From the NCBI GenBank assembly GCA_028275145.1, contig JAQCNG010000286.1:1-14099 (forward strand): 14,099 bases of DNA. The letters are read 5' to 3'. Each line of letters begins with the position of its first letter. Within the stretch, counting starts at the first letter, position 1. Below are positions 1 to 7,074 of this stretch, one piece after another. Position numbers and translations under genes: made by a program. The stretch is from Halovenus sp. GTDB taxonomy: Archaea > Halobacteriota > Halobacteria > Halobacteriales > Haloarculaceae. The notes under the pieces are model-generated. The model was not told where the DNA came from and did not search any database. It worked only from the letters and a program-made list of their open reading frames with translations.

Positions 1-2
1 GT

Positions 3-350
3 ATGAGTGGTGAGCCAGACGAGGAAGAACTCGAGCGGATACGCGAACAGAAACGAGAACAGCTAAAGGACAAGGCCCAGTCTCAGGACGAGGACACGAT
101 GGGGGCCCAGCGCCAGCAGGCCGAGGCACAGAAAAAGGCGATTCTCCGCCAGCACCTAACCGACGGGGCACGCAAGCGGCTCAACACGGTCAAGATGTCC
201 AAACCGGAGGCCGGCGAGCAGGTCGAACAGCAGGTCGTCGCGCTGGCACAGAGCGGCCGCCTGCAGGACAAAATCGACGAGGAACAGATGAAGGAACTGC
301 TCCAGGAGCTGACGCCGGACTCGAAGAGCTTCGACATCCGACGCCGGTGA
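3..350 (+). CDS. PDCD5-family DNA-binding protein
   Basis: The 115-residue product matches the archaeal PDCD5 (TFAR19-like) family in length and layout. It has a highly charged N-terminal helix (about residues 6-47, rich in Glu, Arg and Gln), then the conserved core [14 protein letters not shown] (47-60) followed by VKMSKPE (63-69), and a basic tail ending FDIRRR. Family members are small helical-bundle proteins that bind DNA; their precise archaeal role is not established. Only two bases precede the ATG, so no promoter is visible. In archaea this gene commonly follows the gene for ribosomal protein S19e, which would lie just outside the left edge; that is family knowledge, not seen here. The stop codon TGA shares its last base with the next ATG, so the two genes are probably translated together. 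The family assignment is secure. Confidence 0.92.
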   Translation: MSGEPDEEELERIREQKREQLKDKAQSQDEDTMGAQRQQAEAQKKAILRQHLTDGARKRLNTVKMSKPEAGEQVEQQVVALAQSGRLQDKIDEEQMKELLQELTPDSKSFDIRRR

Positions 351-940
351 TGGACGTCGGCGTCCTCTACAGCGGCGGCAAGGACTCGACGCTCGCTGCG
401 CTCTTTCTCTCCCGGTTCTGTGAGGTTTCCCTGCTTTGCTGTACGTTCGGGGTCACTACCGACTACGAGCACGCCCGGGAGGCCGCCGACGCGGTCGGAC
501 TGCCGGCCCGGCGGGTCGACCTCGACCCGGACGTGGCCCGGGAGGCCGCCGAGACAATCGTCGCAGACGGGTTCCCCCGCAACGGCATCCAGCAGGTCCA
601 CGAGCACGCCCTGACGGTGGCTGCGACCCTGGAGTACGACGGCATCGCCGACGGCACCCGCCGGGACGACCGCGTGCCGACGGTCGACCGGTCGCTCGCC
701 CAGAGCATCGAGGACCGCCACGGCGTTGCCCACCTCGCCCCGCTCGCGGGCATCGGGCGGGCCGCTGTCGACACACTGGCCGCGGAATCACTCGCTGTCG
801 AGACAGGCCCCTCCGAAACCGTCCCGAAGGGCGACTACGAGACTGAACTCCGTGCGCTCGTCGCCGCGGAGCACGGGTCCGACGTGGTCGCCGAACTGTT
901 TCCCGACCACACCCAGTCGCGGGTTGTCGGCCGGCGGTGA
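350..940 (+). CDS. PP-loop superfamily ATPase (adenine nucleotide alpha-hydrolase-like)
   Basis: The 196-residue protein opens with a beta strand and a textbook PP-loop, YSGGKDS (residues 7-13). This motif binds the pyrophosphate of ATP in N-type ATP pyrophosphatases such as tRNA thiolases and asparagine-synthetase-like enzymes. A second conserved-looking block, ADGTRRDDRVP, sits mid-protein. There is no visible THUMP, ferredoxin or zinc-finger domain to indicate a tRNA substrate, so the target is unknown; adenylation of an RNA base or a small molecule is the generic expectation. I chose the ATG at 350 because it overlaps the upstream stop (TGATG), and the following residues begin the first strand directly. 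A GTG at 347 is also in frame. The tight coupling to PDCD5 suggests co-expression. The fold is confident; the function is not. Confidence 0.85.
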   Translation: MDVGVLYSGGKDSTLAALFLSRFCEVSLLCCTFGVTTDYEHAREAADAVGLPARRVDLDPDVAREAAETIVADGFPRNGIQQVHEHALTVAATLEYDGIADGTRRDDRVPTVDRSLAQSIEDRHGVAHLAPLAGIGRAAVDTLAAESLAVETGPSETVPKGDYETELRALVAAEHGSDVVAELFPDHTQSRVVGRR

Positions 941-994
941 TCCCGGAACCCCTCCCGGCCGTGACGGGCCACACAGCCCTGGCGGTGAGCCACA

Positions 995-1004
995 GGAATT
1001 AAGC
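995..1004 (+). promoter_or_regulatory. TATA-like box upstream of the symporter operon
   Basis: The AT-rich stretch GGAATTAAGC stands out in GC-rich surroundings. Its centre lies about 32 bases before the ATG at 1033. At the usual archaeal TATA-to-start distance of about 26 bases, transcription would begin near 1027, leaving a leader of about six bases. A purine-rich run just before it could serve as the TFB element. This is inferred from spacing and composition only. Confidence 0.5.
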
Positions 1005-1032
1005 GCTACCGACCCCGAACAGAGATACTCAG

Positions 1033-1311
1033 ATGGATTTCGAGACGTTGTTTCCCGGTAGTGTGACGGCGCTCCCGACGGCAAAGTACGTGTTCGCGGC
1101 CATTGTTGCCGTGTTGCTCGTCCTCGCGGTCGGACAGTGGTACGTGCTCGGCGGGCTGACAGAGCTGTATCTCGGCGTTCCGGTCTGGCTCTGGCTGCAA
1201 CTGGCGATTGTCGTGGCGATGCTCGCCCTGGCGTGGGTCGCGATGGGCGTCTGGACCGCGGCGAACAACGATAACTCGCCTACCACCGACGACGGGAGCA
1301 CGGAATGGTAG
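1033..1311 (+). CDS. Small two-helix membrane protein (DUF3311-like), symporter partner
   Basis: The 92-residue protein has two predicted membrane helices (about residues 18-39 and 49-75) and a short hydrophilic tail rich in Asn, Asp and Thr. The segment LGVPVWLWLQL (47-57), a Gly-Val-Pro turn followed by aromatic residues entering the second helix, resembles the DUF3311/YhdT type of small membrane proteins. These are often encoded directly before sodium:solute symporters. Here the stop codon lies inside the start of the symporter gene, a 7-base overlap in a different frame, so coupling is very likely. It may be a symporter accessory or stability subunit; that role is inferred from context. 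The DUF assignment is from memory of the family pattern and only moderately sure. Confidence 0.75.
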   Translation: MDFETLFPGSVTALPTAKYVFAAIVAVLLVLAVGQWYVLGGLTELYLGVPVWLWLQLAIVVAMLALAWVAMGVWTAANNDNSPTTDDGSTEW

Positions 1312-2774
1312 CCACAGTCGCACAACTGGTGTTCGGGGCGTATCTGGTGGGCGTGTTGCTCATCGGTGTCTACGCCTCGCGGTTCACCGAGCACACGCCG
1401 ACAGACTTCTACGTCGCAAACCGGAGTGTGGGGACGGTGGTGCTCGCGCTGACGCTCGCGGCGACAGTGCTGAGCGCGTTCACCGTCTTCGGTATCGGCG
1501 CGGACACGTCGGGGGGCGGCCTCGGGACGTTCTCGTTTCTGGCGATTGCGGCGGTGTTCTACACGCTCTTTTTTGCGACTGTCGGGGTCGCCCTGGCCGA
1601 GATTGGCCGGGAGCGTGACATCGTCACCCCCTCGGAGTACATCCGCGAGCGCTACGACAGTCCGCTCGTCGGGGCGGTGTATCTCGGCGTGACCGGTCTC
1701 TTTATGACCGCACTGGTCGCCGGTCAGCTCATCGGGGGTGGGGTGGCGCTCGACGTGTTGCTGGATATCCCGTTCCGCCCGGCGGTGTTGCTGATGGCAG
1801 GGTTCATGCTGGTGTACATCCACATCGCGGGCTACCGGGGAGTCATCTGGTCCGACGCCGTCCAGTCGACGGTGCTTTTCGGTGTACTGGCTGCTGTGGT
1901 CGGCTACGTAGTGTTCTCGCTGGACAGCACCGACATCGCACAGGACGCCGTCACCGAGACGGAGGGTCTGTTCGACCTCGCCGGCCCGGCCGACGTCTGG
2001 TCGCCACTGTTCGTCATCACCATCGCTATTGCCTTTGCCTTCGGTGTCCCGGGCTACCCCCACAACATCCAGCGGTACTTCTCGGCCTCCGACCCGGACG
2101 TGATGCGCAAGTCCGGGTTCCTGTTTGCGGTCGTGGCCATCCCGATCTACCTGTTCGGCGCGCTGCTGGGTGTCTGGTCTGTCGGCATCATCCCGGAACC
2201 GGAGAACGTCGATTACGTGATCCCGCTGGTGGTGCAGGAACTGCTCAACCCGGTCGTGTTCGGGGTGGTGATGGCCGGCGCAATCGCGGCCATCATGTCG
2301 ACCGCCGATTCGGTCGCACTCACGATGAGTTCGATGCTGAGTCGCGACATCTACCGTGAGTTCCTCAACCCCGAGGCCACCGAGCGCCAGCAGGTGCGTG
2401 TCACACAGCTCCTGCTGGTCGTGCTCGTCGCGCTCGCGGTCGGACTGGCGCTGTTGCAACCTGCCGGCATCTTCAATCTCGTTGCCTTCGCCGTGGTTGG
2501 CTTCGCGACCACCTCCGCTCCGGTGTTTCTCGGTGTCTACTGGGAGCGGGGTACCGCCGCGGGGGCAACCGCCTCGCTGGTGCTTGGCCCCGGCGTCACC
2601 ATCCTCCTGTTTCTGGACGTCATCCCCGGGTCGCTGACCGGCGGCGCACACTACGGGTTCGTCGGTGTCGTCATCGCCTACGGCGTCTTTGTCGCGGTCA
2701 GCCTCGCCACCAGCACACCGGCCGAGGACGCCGTTGGCGACCACTCCCGGCGCTTCTGGAACCGGGCCGACTGA
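1305..2774 (+). CDS. Sodium:solute symporter family (SSS) transporter
   Basis: The 489-residue protein is hydrophobic throughout, with about 13 candidate membrane helices, matching the usual 450-550 residues and LeuT-like topology of the SSS family. Family marks are an early FYVANRS segment after the first helix, GYPHNIQRYF (250-259, containing the Gln-Arg pair of the SSS signature), and AAIMSTADS (about 328-336). The serines and threonine of the last motif normally help form the sodium site in TM8. It is followed by MSSMLSRDIYREF, the typical cytoplasmic exit of that helix. It should use the sodium gradient to import a solute. The substrate cannot be read from sequence; the small partner upstream recalls the YhdT-PanF pantothenate arrangement, but carboxylates and amino acids are equally possible. 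It overlaps its partner by 7 bases. Confidence 0.92.
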   Translation: MVATVAQLVFGAYLVGVLLIGVYASRFTEHTPTDFYVANRSVGTVVLALTLAATVLSAFTVFGIGADTSGGGLGTFSFLAIAAVFYTLFFATVGVALAEIGRERDIVTPSEYIRERYDSPLVGAVYLGVTGLFMTALVAGQLIGGGVALDVLLDIPFRPAVLLMAGFMLVYIHIAGYRGVIWSDAVQSTVLFGVLAAVVGYVVFSLDSTDIAQDAVTETEGLFDLAGPADVWSPLFVITIAIAFAFGVPGYPHNIQRYFSASDPDVMRKSGFLFAVVAIPIYLFGALLGVWSVGIIPEPENVDYVIPLVVQELLNPVVFGVVMAGAIAAIMSTADSVALTMSSMLSRDIYREFLNPEATERQQVRVTQLLLVVLVALAVGLALLQPAGIFNLVAFAVVGFATTSAPVFLGVYWERGTAAGATASLVLGPGVTILLFLDVIPGSLTGGAHYGFVGVVIAYGVFVAVSLATSTPAEDAVGDHSRRFWNRAD

Positions 2775-2843
2775 TACGGTCGTGCGTGATTACTTTCAGC
2801 ACTGGGCGGCGATCTCGATCGGTTCACAGGCCGAAACGCCCAG

Positions 2844-3740
2844 TCAGTCCTCGGCGGGGCCGGTTTCGATCGGGGCACGGATGGTGTTGCCCCACTCGGT
2901 CCAGGAGCCGTCGTAGTTCTCGACGTCGCTGAAGCCCAGCAGTTCGTGGAGCGCGAACCAGGCAATCGAGGAGCGCTCGCCGACACGGCAGTAGGTGACG
3001 ACCGACTGGTCCTCGGTGACACCGGAGTCGGCGTACAGCTCCTCCAGGTCCGCGGAGCTTTTGAACCGGCCGTCGTCCTGCAGCACAGTCGTCGTCGGAA
3101 CGCTCTTTGCGCCGGGGATGTGGCCGCCGCGCTGGGCAGTCTCCTGCAGGCCCTCGGGCGCGATTATCTCGCCTTTGAACTCCGCGGGACTGCGCACGTC
3201 GACCAGCGGGATACCGCTCTCGATGGCCTGCTCGACGTCGTCGCGGTAGGCACGAATCCCCTCGAAGGGCCCGCCCGCCTCGTACGCCACCGCCCCGAAC
3301 GAGGGCTCGTCGGTGGTCAGTTCGTAGTCGTTCTCGACCCAGTAGGGTTTCCCACCGTCGAGCACGCGCACGTCGTCGTGACCGAAGTACTTGTACTCCC
3401 AGTAGGCAAACAGCGCAAACCAGTTGGGGACGCGTCCTCCCCCGTAGAGGACGACCGTATCCCCGTCCGAGATGCCGTGCTCACCGTTCAGGTCGGCGAA
3501 CTCGTCCTTGTCGAGGATGTCACGCGTCGTCCCGTCGCTCAGGTCCTCCTCCCAGTGGAAAAACTGCGCCCCCGGGATGTGCCCCTCCTCGTAGGGGGTG
3601 TACTCCGAGTCCGACGTCACCGTCGGATTGTTTACCTCCAGCAGGCGATACCCCGAGCTCTCGTCCTGAAACTCGCCGAGATGGTCCTCGACCCAGTCGG
3701 CCGACACCAGTACGTCGTTGGCGTATGAACGTTCGGTCAT
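2844..3740 (-). CDS. Thiosulfate sulfurtransferase, two rhodanese domains
   Basis: The 298-residue protein has tandem rhodanese domains (about 8-140 and 160-292), the standard size for thiosulfate or mercaptopyruvate sulfurtransferases. The C-terminal domain carries the persulfide-forming cysteine in YCRVGERSS (Cys251), preceded by DVRSPAEF (181-188) and GGHIPGA (205-211). The N-terminal domain keeps the fold marks EGHIPGA (52-58) but has YGGG (99-102) where the active cysteine would be, so it is catalytically dead, as usual in this family. A CRVGER loop fits thiosulfate rather than mercaptopyruvate, which prefers CGSGVT; that is inference. The frame stays open far upstream, but MTERSYANDVLVSADW is the typical N-terminus, so I start at 3740. 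It converges on the symporter operon with a 69-base gap that shows no clear terminator. Confidence 0.92.
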   Translation of the reverse strand: MTERSYANDVLVSADWVEDHLGEFQDESSGYRLLEVNNPTVTSDSEYTPYEEGHIPGAQFFHWEEDLSDGTTRDILDKDEFADLNGEHGISDGDTVVLYGGGRVPNWFALFAYWEYKYFGHDDVRVLDGGKPYWVENDYELTTDEPSFGAVAYEAGGPFEGIRAYRDDVEQAIESGIPLVDVRSPAEFKGEIIAPEGLQETAQRGGHIPGAKSVPTTTVLQDDGRFKSSADLEELYADSGVTEDQSVVTYCRVGERSSIAWFALHELLGFSDVENYDGSWTEWGNTIRAPIETGPAED

Positions 3741-4077
3741 ACGTACTGCGGTAGGTGCCGGGTACACTTGGCCGTAACGACCGGTTCGGTCCTTACCGAC
3801 GTCTGTGACGCACCGTCCGACGATACCCCGGCTCTCACAGCCCATAACCGCACGACGTCGTCCGACCGGTGAGGCCAGACCCCCCCGACCGGACGACCAC
3901 CCGGGTCGTAGATAGCAGCAAATATTGCACGTACTCGGGGGTACAAAAGACATCCGCCCGGCGGTCCGGGGTCGCCTCCCCCTCTGTGCCGCCGTCGGCG
4001 ACGGTTCGCCCCGGCGTCGGGTCTCGTGGCTGGACGGGCCCGACAGCGATAAGTTGCTCTGTACCTCATCACCGAGT
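3741..4077. other. Gene-free divergent spacer of 337 bases
   Basis: No convincing gene was found. The rhodanese reading frame runs on through it on the minus strand, and the ferritin-like frame extends upstream on the plus strand, but both extensions read as Arg/Pro/Gly-rich shadow translation. The clearest signals are an AT-rich interrupted palindrome GCAAATATTGC (3918-3928), a pair of GTAC boxes ten bases apart (3931-3934 and 3941-3944), and a TATA-like GATAAGTT (4048-4055) serving the ferritin-like gene. A weak TATA candidate for the rhodanese gene is the minus-strand AAGTGTAC (3762-3769). Confidence 0.5.
4048..4055 (+). promoter_or_regulatory. TATA-like box for the ferritin-like/DtxR pair
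   Basis: GATAAGTT is centred about 27 bases before the ATG at 4078, which places the predicted transcription start at or next to the start codon, as in leaderless haloarchaeal mRNAs. This spacing also supports the chosen start over the longer upstream open frame. Confidence 0.5.
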
Positions 4078-4560
4078 ATGAGTCTGCAGTCGCCGCTGTC
4101 CTCGGACCACCAGCTCGCCCGGCTCCTCCAGATCGGGGTCGTGCTGGAGGAGGTGGTCGAGGCGCGGGCGGCGAAACACGCCAGCGAGTTCGACGACATC
4201 GACAGCGAGGTTCGCGGGCTGCTCGAGGAGGCATCCGCCGAGTCCGAGCGCCACCGCGAACGTCTGGAGACACTCGTCGACGAACTCGACGCCGAGACAA
4301 TCGGGTTCGAGCAGATACAGCAACTCGTCGAACAGCAGTACGGGGCAGACGAGGACTTCGACGGTGTGTTGTACGACCAGCTGTGCAACGAGGAGACCGC
4401 CTACAAGTTCTACGACGACCTCGTCGCGGCCATCGAGGGGTCTGACGTGAGCTTCAGCGTCGACCGGGACCACCTGCTCGGGGTGTTGCGCGAGATTCGC
4501 GCCGAGGAGGAGGCGGGTGTCGAGGAGGTCACGGAGCTGATGGAGCGGGAGCAACTATGA
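4078..4560 (+). CDS. Ferritin-like (rubrerythrin-type) four-helix protein
   Basis: The 160-residue, almost wholly helical, acidic protein has the rhythm of a ferritin-like four-helix bundle. Helix 1 contains LEEVVEARAAKH (23-34). Helix 2 contains AESERHRERLETL (54-66), with Glu55 and His59 as possible iron ligands. Helix 3 contains NEETAYKFYDDL (104-115). Helix 4 contains LREIRAEEEAGVEEV (137-151). The first ligand of a di-iron pair is plausible in each helix, but the last helix has EEEAG where many rubrerythrins have Glu-x-x-His, and there is no rubredoxin domain. It may bind iron or scavenge peroxide; neither can be shown here. The start is set by the TATA-like box at 4048. The stop overlaps the regulator start as ATGA, so the two are coupled and probably share metal- or redox-linked control. 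Confidence 0.8.
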   Translation: MSLQSPLSSDHQLARLLQIGVVLEEVVEARAAKHASEFDDIDSEVRGLLEEASAESERHRERLETLVDELDAETIGFEQIQQLVEQQYGADEDFDGVLYDQLCNEETAYKFYDDLVAAIEGSDVSFSVDRDHLLGVLREIRAEEEAGVEEVTELMEREQL

Positions 4561-4994
4561 ACACGGCAGACCAGTACCTGAAGGCCATCTACGTAGTACA
4601 GCAACTCGAGGACGGACCGGCGTCGACGGGGGCCGTCGCGGACTGTCTCGACGTGAGTCCGGCGAGCGCGAACGAGATGATCGGCAAACTCGAGAGCGAG
4701 GACCTGTGCAATCACGAGAAGTACAAGGGTGTCGACCTGACCGAGGAGGGTATCGTCCGGGCACGGGACGCGCTCCAGCACTACTGCATCATCGAGCGGT
4801 TCCTGCTCGAGGTGCTCGAGGTCGACGAGTTCCGGGCGGAGGCCCAGCAACTGGAGCCGGTCATCGACGAGACAGTCGCCGAGCGACTCGACACCATCAT
4901 CGACCGTGCGCCCCAGTGCCCGGACTGTTTCGACCACGAGGCGGACGTCTGTGGCCTGCTGGTCAACCAACACGACGCCGTCGACGCCGACTGA
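4557..4994 (+). CDS. DtxR/MntR-family (SirR-like) transcriptional regulator
   Basis: The 145-residue protein has an N-terminal winged helix-turn-helix (about 3-65). The recognition region VADCLDVSPASANEMIGKL (27-45) and wing HEKYKGVDLTEEG (53-65) are standard for DtxR-family repressors that sense iron or manganese. The dimerisation domain follows, with YCIIERFLLEVLEV (76-89). By eye alignment, the C/E-x-x-E-H metal motif of DtxR and MntR reads QQLEP (97-101) here. Only the Glu survives, and the His that normally follows it is a proline. The tail instead carries CPDCFDHEADVC (121-132), three cysteines and a histidine that could form a different metal or redox site. It lacks the SH3-like C-terminal domain of long DtxR proteins. 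It overlaps the ferritin-like gene (ATGA) and likely regulates this operon or iron/manganese uptake. Family confident; effector uncertain. Confidence 0.88.
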   Translation: MNTADQYLKAIYVVQQLEDGPASTGAVADCLDVSPASANEMIGKLESEDLCNHEKYKGVDLTEEGIVRARDALQHYCIIERFLLEVLEVDEFRAEAQQLEPVIDETVAERLDTIIDRAPQCPDCFDHEADVCGLLVNQHDAVDAD

Positions 4995-5043
4995 CACGGC
5001 CGCTCTGTGGCTGACTCTCCCCGTTCGAGGGGCGGTGGGATGT

Positions 5044-5057
5044 CGAAGGGTACAAAC
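5044..5057 (+). promoter_or_regulatory. BRE/TATA-like promoter for the RecJ-like gene
   Basis: CGAAGGG followed by TACAAAC looks like a TFB-recognition element and TATA box. The TATA centre lies about 28 bases before the ATG at 5082, matching a leaderless transcript. This decides against the in-frame GTG at 5007 and ATG at 5040, which would put the promoter inside the gene. Confidence 0.5.
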
Positions 5058-5081
5058 ACGGCACAGTCCTACCGCACAGGT

Positions 5082-6983
5082 ATGTCTCAGCAGAGTGGCG
5101 GTGACGCGGATTCCACGTTGCCGATTGTCTACAATCTCGCTTCCGACTGCACGCTCGACGATGTCGAAGACGGCGAGCGGTACCGGGCGACTGTCAACGG
5201 TGTCGTCGACTACGGCATCTTCGTGGACCTCTCGGCGACTGTCTCAGGGCTGGTCCACACGTCGAATCTCGTCGGGAGCCACGAGGTGGGTGACACGCTC
5301 GTGGTCGAACTCGACGAGGTGCGCCCGGACGGCGACGTCGGCTTTCAGGAGCGACAGCTCGACGCCTACGAGACGCGCCGGGTCGGTCCGGGGAGCCGTG
5401 TGACCGCCGCCGAGCTCGAGGCGTTCGCCGGCGAGTCGGTCCACGTCGAGGGGCGGGTCGTGCAGGTCAACCAGACCGGCGGCCCGACAATCTTCCAGGT
5501 GCGCGCCGAGGGGGGTGTGCTCCCCTGTGCGGCCTTCGAGGAGGCGGGGGTCCGGGCGTTCCCCGAGGTGGAACGCGACGACATCGTCCGGGCCACCGGA
5601 ACCGTCGAGTCACGCAACGACCACCCGCAACTCGAGGTGGAGACCCTCACCGTTCTGACCGGCGAGTCAGCCGACCGGGTCCACGAGCGCCTGCGCGAGG
5701 ACCGTGCGGCACTGGTCGACCCCGCGGATATCGACCCGCTCGTGGAGTGGGACGTGCTCGACGCGCTGTCCGGTGACCTCGCCGACGTGGCCCGGCAGGT
5801 CTGTGGCGCCCTGCTCGACGGCCGGCCGGTCCGGATGCGCCACCACGCCGACGGTGACGGTCTGTGTGCGAGCGTTCCGCTGCAGTACGCACTTGAGCGG
5901 TTCGTCGCCGAGACGTGGCTCGACCCCGACTCCGGGGAGCATCTGCTCAAGCGCCTGCCGAGCAAGGCGCCCTACTACGAACTCGAGGACGTCACGCGTG
6001 ACCTGAACTACGCGCTGGAGAACCAGGCCCGCCACGGGCAGAAACTCCCGCTGTTTCTGATGCTCGACAACGGCTCCACCGAGGAGGACACGCCGGCGTA
6101 CCGCCACCTCGCCCACTACGACGTCCCGATTCTCGTCGTCGACCACCACCATCCCGACCCCGAGGCGGTGGCGGGGCTGGTCGACGCTCACGTCAACCCG
6201 TACCTCTACGACGAGGACTACCGCCTGACGACGGGCATGATGTGTGTCGAGGTGGCCCGGATGATAGCCCCGGAGATCACCGACGACCTGCGTCACGTCC
6301 CCGCGGTGGCGGGCCTGTCGGACCGGTCGGAGGCCGACGCGATGGCCGGCTATCTCGACCTCGCGGGCGAGGCGGGTTACGACCGGGCAGAGCTGAAATC
6401 CGTCGGCGAGGCGCTCGACTACGCCACCCACTGGCTGCGCTACAGCGACGGCCGCGAGTTCGTCTACGACGTGCTGGGTGTCAACTGCGACGACCGCGCC
6501 CGTCACGAGGAACTCGTCGAACTGCTCGCCGACCGGGCCGACGAGGACGTCTCCCGCCAACTCGACGGCGCACTCGAACACGTCACCCACGAGCAACTCG
6601 ACAACGACGCACAGCTGTTCCGTCTCGACGTCGAGAACCACGCAAAGCGCTTTACCTACCCCGCGCCCGGCAAGACAACCGGTGCTGTTCACGACCGGAA
6701 GGTCGAGGAGACCGGCGACCCCGTCATCACCATCGGCTACGGCCCGGACTTCGCCGTGTTGCGCTCCGACGGGGTCCGTCTGGACATCCCCGAGATGGTC
6801 GAGCAGTTGCGAGCGGAGTTCCCGGGTGCGGGCGTCAGCGGCGGCGGCCACCTCGTCGTCGGCTCGATTCGTTTCGTCCCCGGACGCCGTCAGGCGGTTG
6901 TCGACGCCCTGGTCGAGAAGATGGCCGACGCCGAACTCGACGAGGCACTCGGCAGCGCGACGACCCTTCCCGACGGGGTGTAG
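5082..6983 (+). CDS. Archaeal RecJ-like DHH nuclease with S1 and OB domains (COG1107 type)
   Basis: The 633-residue protein begins with an S1 RNA-binding domain (about 27-92; RYRATVNGVVDYGIFVDL). A second OB-fold nucleic-acid domain follows (about 117-193; VHVEGRVVQVNQTG). Then comes a DHH phosphoesterase domain with RHHADGDG (253-260), LDNGSTEED (328-336), VVDHHHPD (352-359) and VNPYLY (371-376). The C-terminal DHHA1 domain carries KTTGAVHDRKVE and SGGGHLVVGS (586-595). These are the metal-ligand and substrate motifs of COG1107 archaeal RecJ-like exonucleases, all intact, so it should be an active single-strand DNA or RNA exonuclease. Unlike many COG1107 proteins, I see no DnaJ-type Cys zinc finger. 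A possible PanE-family co-transcript follows after 91 bases. The start at 5082 rests on the promoter spacing. Substrate polarity and DNA-versus-RNA preference cannot be read from sequence. Confidence 0.9.
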   Translation: MSQQSGGDADSTLPIVYNLASDCTLDDVEDGERYRATVNGVVDYGIFVDLSATVSGLVHTSNLVGSHEVGDTLVVELDEVRPDGDVGFQERQLDAYETRRVGPGSRVTAAELEAFAGESVHVEGRVVQVNQTGGPTIFQVRAEGGVLPCAAFEEAGVRAFPEVERDDIVRATGTVESRNDHPQLEVETLTVLTGESADRVHERLREDRAALVDPADIDPLVEWDVLDALSGDLADVARQVCGALLDGRPVRMRHHADGDGLCASVPLQYALERFVAETWLDPDSGEHLLKRLPSKAPYYELEDVTRDLNYALENQARHGQKLPLFLMLDNGSTEEDTPAYRHLAHYDVPILVVDHHHPDPEAVAGLVDAHVNPYLYDEDYRLTTGMMCVEVARMIAPEITDDLRHVPAVAGLSDRSEADAMAGYLDLAGEAGYDRAELKSVGEALDYATHWLRYSDGREFVYDVLGVNCDDRARHEELVELLADRADEDVSRQLDGALEHVTHEQLDNDAQLFRLDVENHAKRFTYPAPGKTTGAVHDRKVEETGDPVITIGYGPDFAVLRSDGVRLDIPEMVEQLRAEFPGAGVSGGGHLVVGSIRFVPGRRQAVVDALVEKMADAELDEALGSATTLPDGV

Positions 6984-7074
6984 CGCTCTCCGTGGGGACT
7001 GTCCCGCCTCCGGCCTCTCTGTCACGGTCAGCGGTTTCGCCAGAGAGATGTGGCTGCGCCGACGACCGGTGGAT

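Noticed and set aside
1029..2744. Very long antisense open frame (571 codons) opposite the symporter
   Set aside because: It has an Asp/His/Arg-rich composition with no recognisable domain. It is the reverse shadow of a GC-rich gene whose membrane helices and SSS motifs are clear on the plus strand.
2775..2843. Possible terminator between the convergent symporter and rhodanese genes
   Set aside because: No stable hairpin with a T-run was seen on either strand.
3925..4077. Upstream extension of the ferritin-like frame on the plus strand
   Set aside because: It would need a non-ATG start, reads as Arg/Gly/Pro-rich sequence, and places the well-spaced TATA-like box inside the gene.
3741..4388. 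Upstream extension of the rhodanese frame on the minus strand
   Set aside because: The added 216 residues are Ser/Arg-rich, overlap the ferritin-like gene in antisense, and precede a normal rhodanese N-terminus. A shorter extension from an ATG near 3843 also has no family support.
5007..5081. Longer N-terminus for the RecJ-like protein from GTG 5007 or ATG 5040
   Set aside because: The BRE/TATA-like promoter at 5044-5057 would fall inside the coding region. The added residues are not part of the S1 domain.
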